64,000 nt of DNA from an uncultured Lactococcus sp. GTDB taxonomy: Bacteria; Bacillota; Bacilli; Lactobacillales; Streptococcaceae. Of the stretch, positions 27,958 through 36,689 are shown piece by piece. Numbering within the stretch: the stretch's first letter is position 1; each line of letters begins with the position of its first letter. A program made the translations under genes and the position numbers. The notes beneath the pieces are model-generated. The model was not told where the DNA came from, did no database searches, and saw only the letters and a program-made list of their open reading frames with translations. The stretch lies in NCBI RefSeq assembly GCF_934191625.1, contig NZ_CAKPUG010000003.1, positions 317,624 to 381,623 on the forward strand, read 5' to 3'.

Positions 27958-29946
27958 TTAGTCTAAAGCCTTGATTTCCAAAATCATGTCTCGTAACTGA
28001 GCAGCTGATTCAAAATCAAGCGCACCAGCAGCTTCAGCCATTTCTTTCTCTAACTTTTGAAGCAGTGCTTTGCGCTCTTTCTTCGTCATTGCTTCAGCCG
28101 AAACTTCTTCAACTTCTCCGCTTTCGGTACGTTTCGTAATTGAGATCAAATCACGAATTTCCTTCTTAATGGTTTGTGGTACAATCCCATGTTTTTCATT
28201 ATATGCCATTTGAATTTCACGACGACGGCTTGTTTCATCCATTGCACGCTGCATTGACTGAGTAATATTGTCCCCATACATAATGACACGTCCATTAGAA
28301 TTACGAGCAGCACGTCCAATAGTTTGAATTAAGCCACGTTCATTACGTAAGAAACCTTCTTTATCTGCATCTAAAATAGCAACAAGAGAAACTTCTGGGA
28401 CGTCAATACCCTCACGCAGAAGATTAATACCGACTAACACATCAAAAACTCCCAATCTCAAGTCACGAATAATTTCCGTTCGCTCTAAAGTTTTGATATC
28501 ACTGTGCATATACTTAACTTTTACACCCATTTCTTTGAAATAGGAAGTTAAATCTTCGGCCATCTTTTTCGTCAAGGTTGTTACAAAAACACGTTCATCT
28601 TTTTCAACACGCGTATTAATTTCCCCTAACAAATCATCTATTTGCCCCATCATCGGCCGCACCTCTACAATAGGATCAAGAAGACCTGTAGGACGTATAA
28701 TTTGCTCCACAATGGTATCCGTTTGCTCCATTTCATAATCACCTGGTGTGGCAGAAACATAGACGATTTGATGTACATGACTTTCAAATTCTTCACGACG
28801 TAGCGGACGATTATCCAAGGCAGAAGGTAAACGGAAACCATAATTTACCAACATATCTTTACGCGCCCGGTCACCATTATACATACCTTTAACTTGTCCC
28901 ATCGTCATATGACTTTCGTCAATCATAATCATAAAATCATCAGGGAAGAAATCCAGTAAGGTGAAAGGTGGCTCTCCTTCTGTACGCCCATCCATATGGC
29001 GAGAATAGTTTTCAACACCATTACAGTAGCCCATTTCGCGTAACATTTCAATATCATAGTTAGTTCTTTGTTCTAAACGCTGTGCTTCTAACAGTTTGCC
29101 TTCACTGCGGAAGAGCTTTAATTGTTGCTGAAGTTCTGCTTCAATTTTCGCAATTGACTCTTCCATACGATCATCATTAGTCATGAAGTGAGTAGCAGGG
29201 AAAATGGCAAGATGATCTACTTCTCCTAAAACTTGCCCTGTGAGCGCTTCTATTTCGCGGATACGATCAATTTCGTCACCAAAAAATTCAACACGAAAAG
29301 CATGCTCATCTCGTGATGCAGGGAATACTTCCACAACATCCCCACGTACCCGAAAACGTCCACGTTGGAAGTCAATGTCATTGCGCTCAAATTGGATGCC
29401 TACTAAATCATTGAGCAATTTATCACGAGAAATTTCCTGACCCGGACGTAAGCTAACTACACTATCTTGATATTCCTTAGGCGATCCTAAACCATAAATA
29501 CATGATACTGAAGCAACAACAATAACGTCATTCCGCTCTAAAAGAGAGCTTGTTGCACTATGTCGCAGTTTATCAATTTCATCATTAACAGAGCTATCTT
29601 TTTCAATATAAGTATCTGAGGAAGGCACGTAAGCTTCCGGTTGGTAGTAATCATAGTAGCTGACAAAATATTCGACAGCATTATTGGGGAAAAATTCTTT
29701 AAACTCACTATAAAGCTGACCTGCAAGTGTCTTATTATGCGCCATAACTAAAGTAGGTTTATTTGTCCGCGCAATAACTTGGCTCATGGTATATGTTTTA
29801 CCCGTACCAGTAGCTCCTCGTAAAATCTGAGCTTTTTCGCCGTTTTCAATATTTTCTACAAGCGTCTCAATAGCTTGCCCTTGATCGCCAGCTGGTTCAT
29901 ACTTGCTAATCAGATCAAATTTATTATCTGTTATACGTTCTATCAT
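27958..29946 (-). CDS. uvrB: Excinuclease ABC subunit B (UvrB)
   Basis: A 662-residue UvrB of normal length. Walker A appears as [12 protein letters not shown] near residue 40. The damage-binding beta-hairpin region is [14 protein letters not shown] near residue 93. Helicase motifs include DESHMTMGQ and the C-terminal [10 protein letters not shown] UvrC-interaction UVR domain ends the protein. It loads onto lesions with UvrA and recruits UvrC in nucleotide excision repair. It is the last chromosomal gene before the mobile element. Confidence 0.96.
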   Translation of the reverse strand: MIERITDNKFDLISKYEPAGDQGQAIETLVENIENGEKAQILRGATGTGKTYTMSQVIARTNKPTLVMAHNKTLAGQLYSEFKEFFPNNAVEYFVSYYDYYQPEAYVPSSDTYIEKDSSVNDEIDKLRHSATSSLLERNDVIVVASVSCIYGLGSPKEYQDSVVSLRPGQEISRDKLLNDLVGIQFERNDIDFQRGRFRVRGDVVEVFPASRDEHAFRVEFFGDEIDRIREIEALTGQVLGEVDHLAIFPATHFMTNDDRMEESIAKIEAELQQQLKLFRSEGKLLEAQRLEQRTNYDIEMLREMGYCNGVENYSRHMDGRTEGEPPFTLLDFFPDDFMIMIDESHMTMGQVKGMYNGDRARKDMLVNYGFRLPSALDNRPLRREEFESHVHQIVYVSATPGDYEMEQTDTIVEQIIRPTGLLDPIVEVRPMMGQIDDLLGEINTRVEKDERVFVTTLTKKMAEDLTSYFKEMGVKVKYMHSDIKTLERTEIIRDLRLGVFDVLVGINLLREGIDVPEVSLVAILDADKEGFLRNERGLIQTIGRAARNSNGRVIMYGDNITQSMQRAMDETSRRREIQMAYNEKHGIVPQTIKKEIRDLISITKRTESGEVEEVSAEAMTKKERKALLQKLEKEMAEAAGALDFESAAQLRDMILEIKALD

Positions 29947-30364
29947 TTTATATCCTTAAATTCTTTTTTTTTAATAAATAAGTGCCACTCTCTTCTTCAA
30001 ATTCTGTTACTGCGGCTTGTATGGAAGTTCCATCTGTCACAATTTTACATTAGGGAATACCTCTAATTTATAGTAAATCAATACGCTGAAGGTGTAAAAT
30101 TTCATTAGCGATATTCAAAATGATTGCTGCCCTATCTTTCTATAAGTTTTCATTTATGCCCCCTTATAAACCTTCTCTTTAATCAATTTTAACATTTTTG
30201 ACTGAAAATTTATGATATAATTAACTTTTACAAAACCGTATAAACCCTTACTCCTTCAAGCTCCTATAAGTCATTAATACAATGACTTTTTTATTTTTCC
30301 ACAAGAATTATTTCCTCTATATTCCTCTCTGTTCCTTTTAATTTTGGTTAGTTTTTGGTTAGTT
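29947..30364. other. Intergenic region holding the left junction of the ICE
   Basis: No gene is visible. The right part holds the candidate attL core at 30263-30270. Two copies of TTGGTTAGTTTT (30344-30355 and 30355-30366) abut the integrase stop; the same 12-mer recurs at the right-hand ends of the element, so they may be integrase arm sites. Confidence 0.6.
30263..30270 (+). repeat. Candidate attL core
   Basis: CCTATAAG is repeated at 55445-55452 in the same orientation, about 95 bases outside the integrase gene. An 8-bp match alone could be chance; the neighbouring arm-like repeats strengthen it. Confidence 0.4.
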
Positions 30365-31501
30365 TTAAAATACCATCTCATTCATTTTTAAAAGCAGACT
30401 TTCTTGCATATTTTTTGTAACATGACTATATACTTGTAAGATCATTTTTTCGTTTGAATGTCCCACACGTTCCATTATCGCTTTAATTGGGACATTCATT
30501 TCAACCAATAAGGATATATGAGAATGTCTGAGCATATGCAAAGTATAATGTCCTTCACCTAGAACTTGAGTACAAGCCTTTTTAAAAACAACCGACAACG
30601 TATTTCTATCTATCGTTTGCCCCTGATTTCCTACAAAGATAAATTCTTCATCTTTACAATCCTCAGCTAAAGTTTTAATTATTTCTAATGCTCTGTCATT
30701 CAAGCTCACACTTCTATATGAATGACCTGTCTTTGGAGACAATAATTGTCGCTCGCTTGCTGGAACTCCATGAGTATTCAAAGTATGCTTAACCTGAATA
30801 CTTTGTTTCCCACGATTGAAATCTTCCCAACGTAAAGCTAATAATTCCCCCGTACGAAGTCCTGTTAAAAATAAAAATTCATAGATTAACGCCTTCCTAA
30901 AATGAAGTCTTTTTTTATATAAGTAATTAAGAACTTCTCGAATTTCTCGTCGTTCTAAAAACTTACTTTGTTTTTTCATAATTTGTTCATAAGATAATTT
31001 TTTCCTTGGTAAAACCACATTATCCATTGGATTATCATTTATATATCCTACTTTTTTTGCATAGGAGAATAATAAATTATAATACGTCTTTCGTAATATT
31101 CGTGTAGTCGGTGCTAAATTCTGTTTTAAAATAAACTGTTGAATTTGCATTCCTTGAACTTTAGAGACTTTTTCTGTACCAAATTCTCTCAAAAACTTCT
31201 TGAATGCATTTTTTTCTACACTAATAGAAGAAAGCTTTAACTCTTCATCACGAATAAGCCGCCACTCATTAAAAACTTCTTGAATTGTAAGTTCTTGTTT
31301 TTCTTTTAAACTCGTTTCAATACGCTCTTTTTCTTTTAACTTAAACTCAATTTTTCGAGACAATCTATTTTTTGCTTCAGACTGTGACGCTCGACTTTTA
31401 GAATTCATAGTAACAGTTACTTGTCGCCATTTCCCTTGATTTTCATCAAAGTATTTTTCATAAAAGCGATATTTCCCGCTCGATAATTTTTTATAAAACA
31501 T
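30365..31501 (-). CDS. int: Tyrosine recombinase (ICE integrase)
   Basis: A 378-residue phage-type integrase. An N-terminal AP2-like arm-binding domain starts MFYKKLSSGKYRFYEKY. A SAM-like core-binding domain follows, then the catalytic domain with arginine in TGLRTGELLALRW, LHMLRHSH, and the nucleophile tyrosine in ILQVYSHV. All catalytic residues are present, so the element may still be mobile. The ATG at 31501 follows CAAGGAG and is preferred to the longer frame. It sits at the left end of the element. Confidence 0.93.
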   Translation of the reverse strand: MFYKKLSSGKYRFYEKYFDENQGKWRQVTVTMNSKSRASQSEAKNRLSRKIEFKLKEKERIETSLKEKQELTIQEVFNEWRLIRDEELKLSSISVEKNAFKKFLREFGTEKVSKVQGMQIQQFILKQNLAPTTRILRKTYYNLLFSYAKKVGYINDNPMDNVVLPRKKLSYEQIMKKQSKFLERREIREVLNYLYKKRLHFRKALIYEFLFLTGLRTGELLALRWEDFNRGKQSIQVKHTLNTHGVPASERQLLSPKTGHSYRSVSLNDRALEIIKTLAEDCKDEEFIFVGNQGQTIDRNTLSVVFKKACTQVLGEGHYTLHMLRHSHISLLVEMNVPIKAIMERVGHSNEKMILQVYSHVTKNMQESLLLKMNEMVF

Positions 31502-31540
31502 TATTCTCCTTGCCACCAGCAAGAAAATGTGTGTATCTTA

Positions 31541-31747
31541 TTATAACATTTTCTTGTTTTGTTCTTCTTTATATTTCATAAATTGATAGTATCCTGATAA
31601 ACTCACTCGTCGTAAATCACGAGTTGGTTCTAAAATATACTTGGAATATTCTGTTTTTGACATTTCCGTTAAATGTTTTTCTACAGTTTTTACTGACCAC
31701 TGAAAGATTGCTGCCAATTGATATTTTGTTTTTAAATCTACTAACAT
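31541..31747 (-). CDS. xis: Small excisionase-like DNA-binding protein
   Basis: A 68-residue basic protein starting MLVDLKTKYQLAAIFQ, with a helix-turn-helix-like segment (LAAIFQWSVKTVEKHL) and a basic C-terminus. Its size, charge and place directly upstream of the integrase suggest an excisionase, which would steer the recombinase toward excision. There is no family motif strong enough to exclude another small regulator. A GGGGGAG site precedes the ATG. Confidence 0.65.
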   Translation of the reverse strand: MLVDLKTKYQLAAIFQWSVKTVEKHLTEMSKTEYSKYILEPTRDLRRVSLSGYYQFMKYKEEQNKKML

Positions 31748-31762
31748 TTCTCCCCCTTATAC

Positions 31763-31794
31763 AAAAAAAATAAGAGTGAGATCTCTCCCACTCT
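31763..31794 (-). terminator. Terminator between the transfer genes and xis-int
   Basis: AGAGTGGGAGA and TCTCACTCT pair on the minus strand, followed by TATTTTTTTT. It would separate the long transfer transcript from the excision/integration pair. Confidence 0.72.
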
Positions 31795-32037
31795 ACATAC
31801 TTGCTGCACTTTTATTTTAATTATAGTTCTCGCCTTATAGCTTTGTCCTCCTTCTCTCTTTTAATAATAAATTTCTCTACTATTTCATTTTTGCACTAAG
31901 TTATTCCCCACCGGTATAATTAAAATTTATATCTAATGAAAAGGATTTAAAATCATATTCTAGATCAATAGACTTTTCAGGTATATCTGAACAATAAAGA
32001 ACATAAATCTATTTTCTCTCAATCTGTAAACAATCAT

Positions 32038-32547
32038 TTATCCCTCCAATTTTAATTGATAAGATTTACCATTTATCCAGTGCATAGAACCTAGCTGTCT
32101 AGCTTTATGTAATATTTCGTTTATTGAAAGACCATTTTTTTCCAAATCGTCCACATAACTTTTAACATATCGAATACAATTATCTAAGAAATTCAAAAAA
32201 ACATCTAAACGTTGACTATACCTCTTATCTAAGCTCACTAAGAAACTTACAAATTCTGACATAATAGTTATCGCTCTATTATCTTTACTTTGATAATCAT
32301 ATATATTATGTTCTAACTTTCCCCATGCTTCACTTGATAAAGTCATAGTAGATTGGCGCATAAGCTCAATTTTCTGTTCATAAGCAGTCAATTTTTCACA
32401 CCAAGTAACTATGTCAGACAAGCGAGCATAGGGCGGTAAAGATAGTTCTTGTTCGATTTCTCTTAACCTCTTGTCAAAAGTAATATATTTCATATTAAAT
32501 TGACTCTCTGCATTTTTTGCTTGATTTCGAAGAAGTTCTAAATCCAT
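32038..32547 (-). CDS. ICE hypothetical protein, helical
   Basis: A 169-residue soluble, mostly helical protein starting MDLELLRNQAKNAESQFN. It has no signal, membrane segment or recognisable motif. It is the last gene of the long minus-strand ICE transcript, next to ardA. I do not recognise the family. The position next to a host-defence evasion gene suggests an accessory role, no more. Confidence 0.6.
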   Translation of the reverse strand: MDLELLRNQAKNAESQFNMKYITFDKRLREIEQELSLPPYARLSDIVTWCEKLTAYEQKIELMRQSTMTLSSEAWGKLEHNIYDYQSKDNRAITIMSEFVSFLVSLDKRYSQRLDVFLNFLDNCIRYVKSYVDDLEKNGLSINEILHKARQLGSMHWINGKSYQLKLEG

Positions 32548-32573
32548 TTCCTCTCCTTACATTCTTATAGCTA

Positions 32574-33065
32574 CTAGATATTACGCACAAAGCCATTTGT
32601 TGTTTTAGCATAATCAGTTAATGCTAGATCCCGACCATAGGCTGCATAGTTAAAGTATCTCTCTAAGAATTCTTTTCCTAAAGATTCTAACCCTCCCATT
32701 TCTTGAATAAGCTCATAGGCTAAATCTTCCTCATCATCTACATCTATAAAATATAAATCTGATTGCTGAGAAATAATATCATCAATTGAATATATTTCTA
32801 AAAATTCTTCAACATTATCCAAATATGATATTTCTTCTAACTTTTCTGCATAAGCATTAAGTTCTTTAATTGATGAATACTCCCCAACTCTATACCCCAT
32901 AAAGTTTTCAAAATCATGTATTGCATATTCTTCCCCATGTTCTACATCTAATTGGAGTTCTCGTTTAACTTTATTAATATCTACCGGAAGTTCGAACCAT
33001 TTCCCCCTTGTATTTCCATTATTATAGCTGCTTAAATTTACAATATATATTCTTGGTGTTTCCAT
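32574..33065 (-). CDS. ardA: Antirestriction protein ArdA
   Basis: A 163-residue, strongly acidic protein of the ArdA family. It starts METPRIYIVNLSSYNNG and contains EYAIHDFENF and FNYAAYGRDLAL, the conserved ArdA stretches. ArdA folds into a long negatively charged dimer that mimics DNA and blocks type I restriction, protecting incoming single- then double-stranded ICE DNA. The ATG at 33065 follows TTGGAGGAAA; the longer frame would start with a TTG inside that ribosome site. Confidence 0.9.
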   Translation of the reverse strand: METPRIYIVNLSSYNNGNTRGKWFELPVDINKVKRELQLDVEHGEEYAIHDFENFMGYRVGEYSSIKELNAYAEKLEEISYLDNVEEFLEIYSIDDIISQQSDLYFIDVDDEEDLAYELIQEMGGLESLGKEFLERYFNYAAYGRDLALTDYAKTTNGFVRNI

Positions 33066-33173
33066 ATCTATTTCCTCCAAAGAAAAAAACCTATCATATC
33101 TGATAAGCCTTTAATTTATTATTAACAGTAAAATAACTGACTGATTCATCTCTTATTCTATTCATCTTTCCTC

Positions 33174-33713
33174 CTAATTCATTAATGGAAAAGTAACCTT
33201 ACTTACTAAGTAACTGTCACCGTCTTGTTCAACTGTAATCTTGAGTACCTGCGGAGTAACCTTATTTCCATTTAGAGTATATGAAACTAGAGCCAAATAT
33301 TCTTCATCATTATCATTATCATTATCATTATCACTATAAATATCTGATGAATCAACGCTTGATTCCATTTTTATATCTTTATCTGTCTTAGTTAACCCTA
33401 AGTCCTTTTGAACACTAGAATTACAAAAAGCTTTTGCTGCTTCATTACGTGCATTTGCAGAAGAAAAATTATAGTAGCTATCAATAAAACCTGCCACAGT
33501 ATCCCTTGCCTTTGCACTATTAAAGTCATAACTTTTAGATTCTGACGTCTGCTTTGTTTCTGTTGTTTTAGGTTTTTCAACTTTTGAAGAATGTTGCACA
33601 ACCTTTGATGATGAACTTTCTACTTTTTCTGGTTGAACAACACTATCACTTCCACAAGCTGAAAGTAACATCAGTGATGAAACACCTAAAATAAATATAC
33701 TTTTCTTTTTCAT
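33174..33713 (-). CDS. Lipoprotein of the ICE transfer cluster
   Basis: A 179-residue lipoprotein. The signal MKKKSIFILGVSSLMLLSAC ends at the lipobox cysteine, then a serine/threonine-rich linker (about 25-65) and a compact C-terminal domain. The domain arrangement resembles small surface lipoproteins found beside conjugation hydrolases. It also encodes a short run of alternating Asp and Asn from a tandem hexamer. It follows the CHAP hydrolase gene by about 20 bases. Confidence 0.75.
   Translation of the reverse strand: MKKKSIFILGVSSLMLLSACGSDSVVQPEKVESSSSKVVQHSSKVEKPKTTETKQTSESKSYDFNSAKARDTVAGFIDSYYNFSSANARNEAAKAFCNSSVQKDLGLTKTDKDIKMESSVDSSDIYSDNDNDNDNDEEYLALVSYTLNGNKVTPQVLKITVEQDGDSYLVSKVTFPLMN
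33308..33333 (-). repeat. Tandem hexamer microsatellite in the lipoprotein gene
   Basis: About four copies of CATTAT, encoding alternating Asp-Asn. A 6-bp unit keeps the frame, so copy-number change would alter the protein but not truncate it. Confidence 0.8.
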
Positions 33714-33734
33714 AGTTTTTATTTTTCTTACTTC

Positions 33735-34757
33735 CTATCCTTTGCTCGGTGGAATACAAATACTTGTAATACTGTTATCCCACGTCCTGTTTTCTTTTTG
33801 AACAATCTGAACACCACCTACATTTTGTTCATAGGTCGTAAAACTATTACCTTTTACTGTACTAATAATCCCAGTATGTCCGTATGGATTTTGACTCACT
33901 GCTCCTGCTACAGGACCTGGACCCCAATTTATAACAGCTCCTGCCACAAGTTGGTTAGCCTTAGGTTTCATAATGACTTTCCAACCATGAGAAGTGAACT
34001 CGCTAAAGTTATCAGAGCCAATATTAAAGGCACATAAGCCATGTAAAGTAAAACCGCTAATATGATTTACATAGTACGCTGACAAAGCATAACATTGTCC
34101 TGAACCTACTTGTTTGCCCAAAACATCATTTAAGAACTTAATATCCCCCCCTGATGAACCAAAACTATTAAAATAAGCGTACCATTGGTTCGCTAACTGT
34201 GATATTAATTCAAGATTAGTCTGACCGTCAGATAAACTCACTCCCTCATAATAAAGTGACCAATCTTTAGCTGCTTGAACGGGATCTTTCGATTTTGTCA
34301 ATAGAGTTTTAACTTTTGAATAAGACCCATTCAGCTCTTTATCTACAAGTTTAAATTCATTTTCAAGTGTAAGAGTCGATAAGTCCATACCTTGAATCGA
34401 ACCCTCTGAGTGAATACGGTCACCATTAATAAAACTACCCCAACCTGACCATTGGAAAAGTCCTGCCACACCCCCTGCTGGATTTAAAGCCTGAGGATTA
34501 AAACTACTTTCACGTTGAGCAACTGCTAATGCTCCTGAAGCTCCTGCAGAAGTAAACTTTTGTTTTTTTATCAAATGTTCATAAGTTTTTGTAGCAACTT
34601 GAAGGGCTTGTCCTGTTACTGGAGGTGTACCATTCCCTGAAATATCCGAAGAATCATCTGGTGACGAACCTATGATAGAGGTCATCATAGAAAGGAGTAA
34701 CAATCCCAATAATAGAAACGGAACGATAACCAAAGAAAATTTGAATATTTTTTTCAT
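33735..34757 (-). CDS. Conjugation cell-wall hydrolase (lysozyme-like plus CHAP)
   Basis: A 340-residue enzyme with an N-terminal membrane anchor (about 8-28). A lysozyme-like domain has the glutamate in QRESSFNP and the motif GVAGLFQWSGW. A C-terminal CHAP domain has the catalytic cysteine in GSGQCYALSAYYV and histidine in YGHTGII. It would open peptidoglycan for the mating channel, like CwlT/Orf14 of ICEBs1 and Tn916, although those usually carry NlpC/P60 instead of CHAP. It is 1 base from the VirB6-like gene. Confidence 0.88.
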   Translation of the reverse strand: MKKIFKFSLVIVPFLLLGLLLLSMMTSIIGSSPDDSSDISGNGTPPVTGQALQVATKTYEHLIKKQKFTSAGASGALAVAQRESSFNPQALNPAGGVAGLFQWSGWGSFINGDRIHSEGSIQGMDLSTLTLENEFKLVDKELNGSYSKVKTLLTKSKDPVQAAKDWSLYYEGVSLSDGQTNLELISQLANQWYAYFNSFGSSGGDIKFLNDVLGKQVGSGQCYALSAYYVNHISGFTLHGLCAFNIGSDNFSEFTSHGWKVIMKPKANQLVAGAVINWGPGPVAGAVSQNPYGHTGIISTVKGNSFTTYEQNVGGVQIVQKENRTWDNSITSICIPPSKG

Positions 34758-34758
34758 T

Positions 34759-36678
34759 CTATCCCCTCATTTCTGCTAAAATTCCTGAGGCTTCTTCCCA
34801 ATTTTTGGCAATTTCTTTTGAATTTTCAAAAGGTTCGTCCATTGTAATTTGTTGAGTCTGTTCTGGCTCAGAATAAGGGATATTTTCAATATTTTTTGAT
34901 TGATTTGACACATCATTTGAAGAAAGAAATTCTTCCTGATTATCTTCTATTTCATCATCAGAAATTGGAACTTCTTCGACTAAAGTTGGAGATGTTTCTT
35001 CTTGTGATGAAGGAGTTTCTAGCGTTTCTGATAAATCAGAAAGGCTTTCATGTTCCTTAGGTAAAGTTTCATATTCTTTATCTTCTAAATCAGGTGAGAT
35101 ACTTTCTTTATCAGGATAAAATTCAGAAGCTTGTTCCATTCCGTCTGGTTCTTCATTTGAAAGCGATTCTTCCTTCAAAGGGTTCGTATCATCTTTTTCA
35201 AAAGATTCTGGAGTCTGCATTGTATTTTGAGTTTGCTCTTTTATATCTGGTTGAGATTGAACAGAAGATGAAGATTGATTTTCTGTTTTTGGTGCTAACA
35301 TTTGCGCTCCGTCTACGGCAAGAGCAGGATTTCCTGTTGCTGCACCTACCCCTACCTCCGCAGCTCCTACAGCTTTATTACGAATATTTTGGACACCTTG
35401 TGAAACATTATTTGAAAGTGTGTCAGCGTGCTGCATTAACTGTTGACCTGCAGAACTGCCACCTGTCACAAAGCTAATCACTTTACCTTTATTCTTCCAA
35501 ATAAATATCATGAAACTTAACTTCAAAATAAAAATAGCTGTAAGCACAGCCATTAAAACAGGACCACTTATCAAACTCATAGAAGCCACGAGATCCGTAA
35601 CACTTGTACCTGTCGCAGATGAAAGAACCGCAAAATCTATTCGTGTAATAAGATAGAATATAAAACTCATAAAAATAGTGAGTAGCGTTGGTGCAATTAA
35701 AACACCAAGTGATATTTTTATAACATGGAAAAAAGCATTTCTAAATATAGGAATAAAGCTCAATACCGCAGACAAAGGCCATAACATAATTAAAAGACTC
35801 AATATAAGAGAATATATTGAGATTAAAACTTTAATCAACAATACAGGAATAATGTACATAAAGAGATTCATAACCTCAATACCAATCCCCATAAATTCTT
35901 CCCCAAAATGCCCACCAGTATTTTGTAGATAACCGTTACTGTTGTGTTTTGCAACATCATCTACATAGGCTTGTCCTTTTTTATGGTTATACCCTTTTTT
36001 CTTTCCATTAGCAGCGTCATAATCAAAATAATTTTTACCGTCTACCAACTTACCGTCCACGTTACCTAGATTGGCTAAATTAGCTGCTGGTTTCAAGACA
36101 AAAGACTCAAAGAAATCAGAAGATTCATCAGGAGTAGTATATCCTGTAAGACTCTTAGTAATACTATCTTGTGCTGTTTTAGAAAGATTTCTTACTGTAT
36201 CAAAAGCAATTTGACCTCCCATATCTGTTTTCGTTTGTCCCTGAGAATTAGTATAAGTAAAACTTCCAAAGAAGAAAAACATAGTTGAAATTATGGCAAT
36301 CAAATGTACTAAAGACGACCAAAATTTCCCTTTACCACTAAACCAATGATAAGCAAGATAAAGCATAGTTAAGGTAATAAGCACACCTGCTACAGAACCT
36401 CTTGTTATTGTGCCGTTTGCCCCACCAATTAATGATAGAAAAATACTCTGTGAAGTATTCATAATTGATTTCTGAACACCACCCAAAGCACTGGAAACAT
36501 CAAGTAATTGAGAAAGAACAGTTGCAACACCTACAAGCACACGCAAAAATTCTAAAGGAATATTAAGAAAAGTGTTACTTAAAAAGTTATTAAACAATGC
36601 AGAAGGATTAGCTATACCTTCTCCTACTTTTTCCCTATAAATTTGATATTTACTAAAATCTGGAATTTTTAGGCTCAT
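34759..36678 (-). CDS. VirB6-like conjugal membrane protein
   Basis: A 639-residue protein. About residues 40-420 hold eight or so membrane segments; a long acidic, Ser/Glu-rich C-terminal tail (about 460-639) is probably cytoplasmic. It occupies the VirB6/TcpH slot next to the VirB4 ATPase and the wall hydrolase and probably forms the inner channel. The tail is low complexity and may bind partners. The gene lies in the middle of the transfer operon. Confidence 0.82.
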   Translation of the reverse strand: MSLKIPDFSKYQIYREKVGEGIANPSALFNNFLSNTFLNIPLEFLRVLVGVATVLSQLLDVSSALGGVQKSIMNTSQSIFLSLIGGANGTITRGSVAGVLITLTMLYLAYHWFSGKGKFWSSLVHLIAIISTMFFFFGSFTYTNSQGQTKTDMGGQIAFDTVRNLSKTAQDSITKSLTGYTTPDESSDFFESFVLKPAANLANLGNVDGKLVDGKNYFDYDAANGKKKGYNHKKGQAYVDDVAKHNSNGYLQNTGGHFGEEFMGIGIEVMNLFMYIIPVLLIKVLISIYSLILSLLIMLWPLSAVLSFIPIFRNAFFHVIKISLGVLIAPTLLTIFMSFIFYLITRIDFAVLSSATGTSVTDLVASMSLISGPVLMAVLTAIFILKLSFMIFIWKNKGKVISFVTGGSSAGQQLMQHADTLSNNVSQGVQNIRNKAVGAAEVGVGAATGNPALAVDGAQMLAPKTENQSSSSVQSQPDIKEQTQNTMQTPESFEKDDTNPLKEESLSNEEPDGMEQASEFYPDKESISPDLEDKEYETLPKEHESLSDLSETLETPSSQEETSPTLVEEVPISDDEIEDNQEEFLSSNDVSNQSKNIENIPYSEPEQTQQITMDEPFENSKEIAKNWEEASGILAEMRG

Positions 36679-36689
36679 AACACCCCTTT

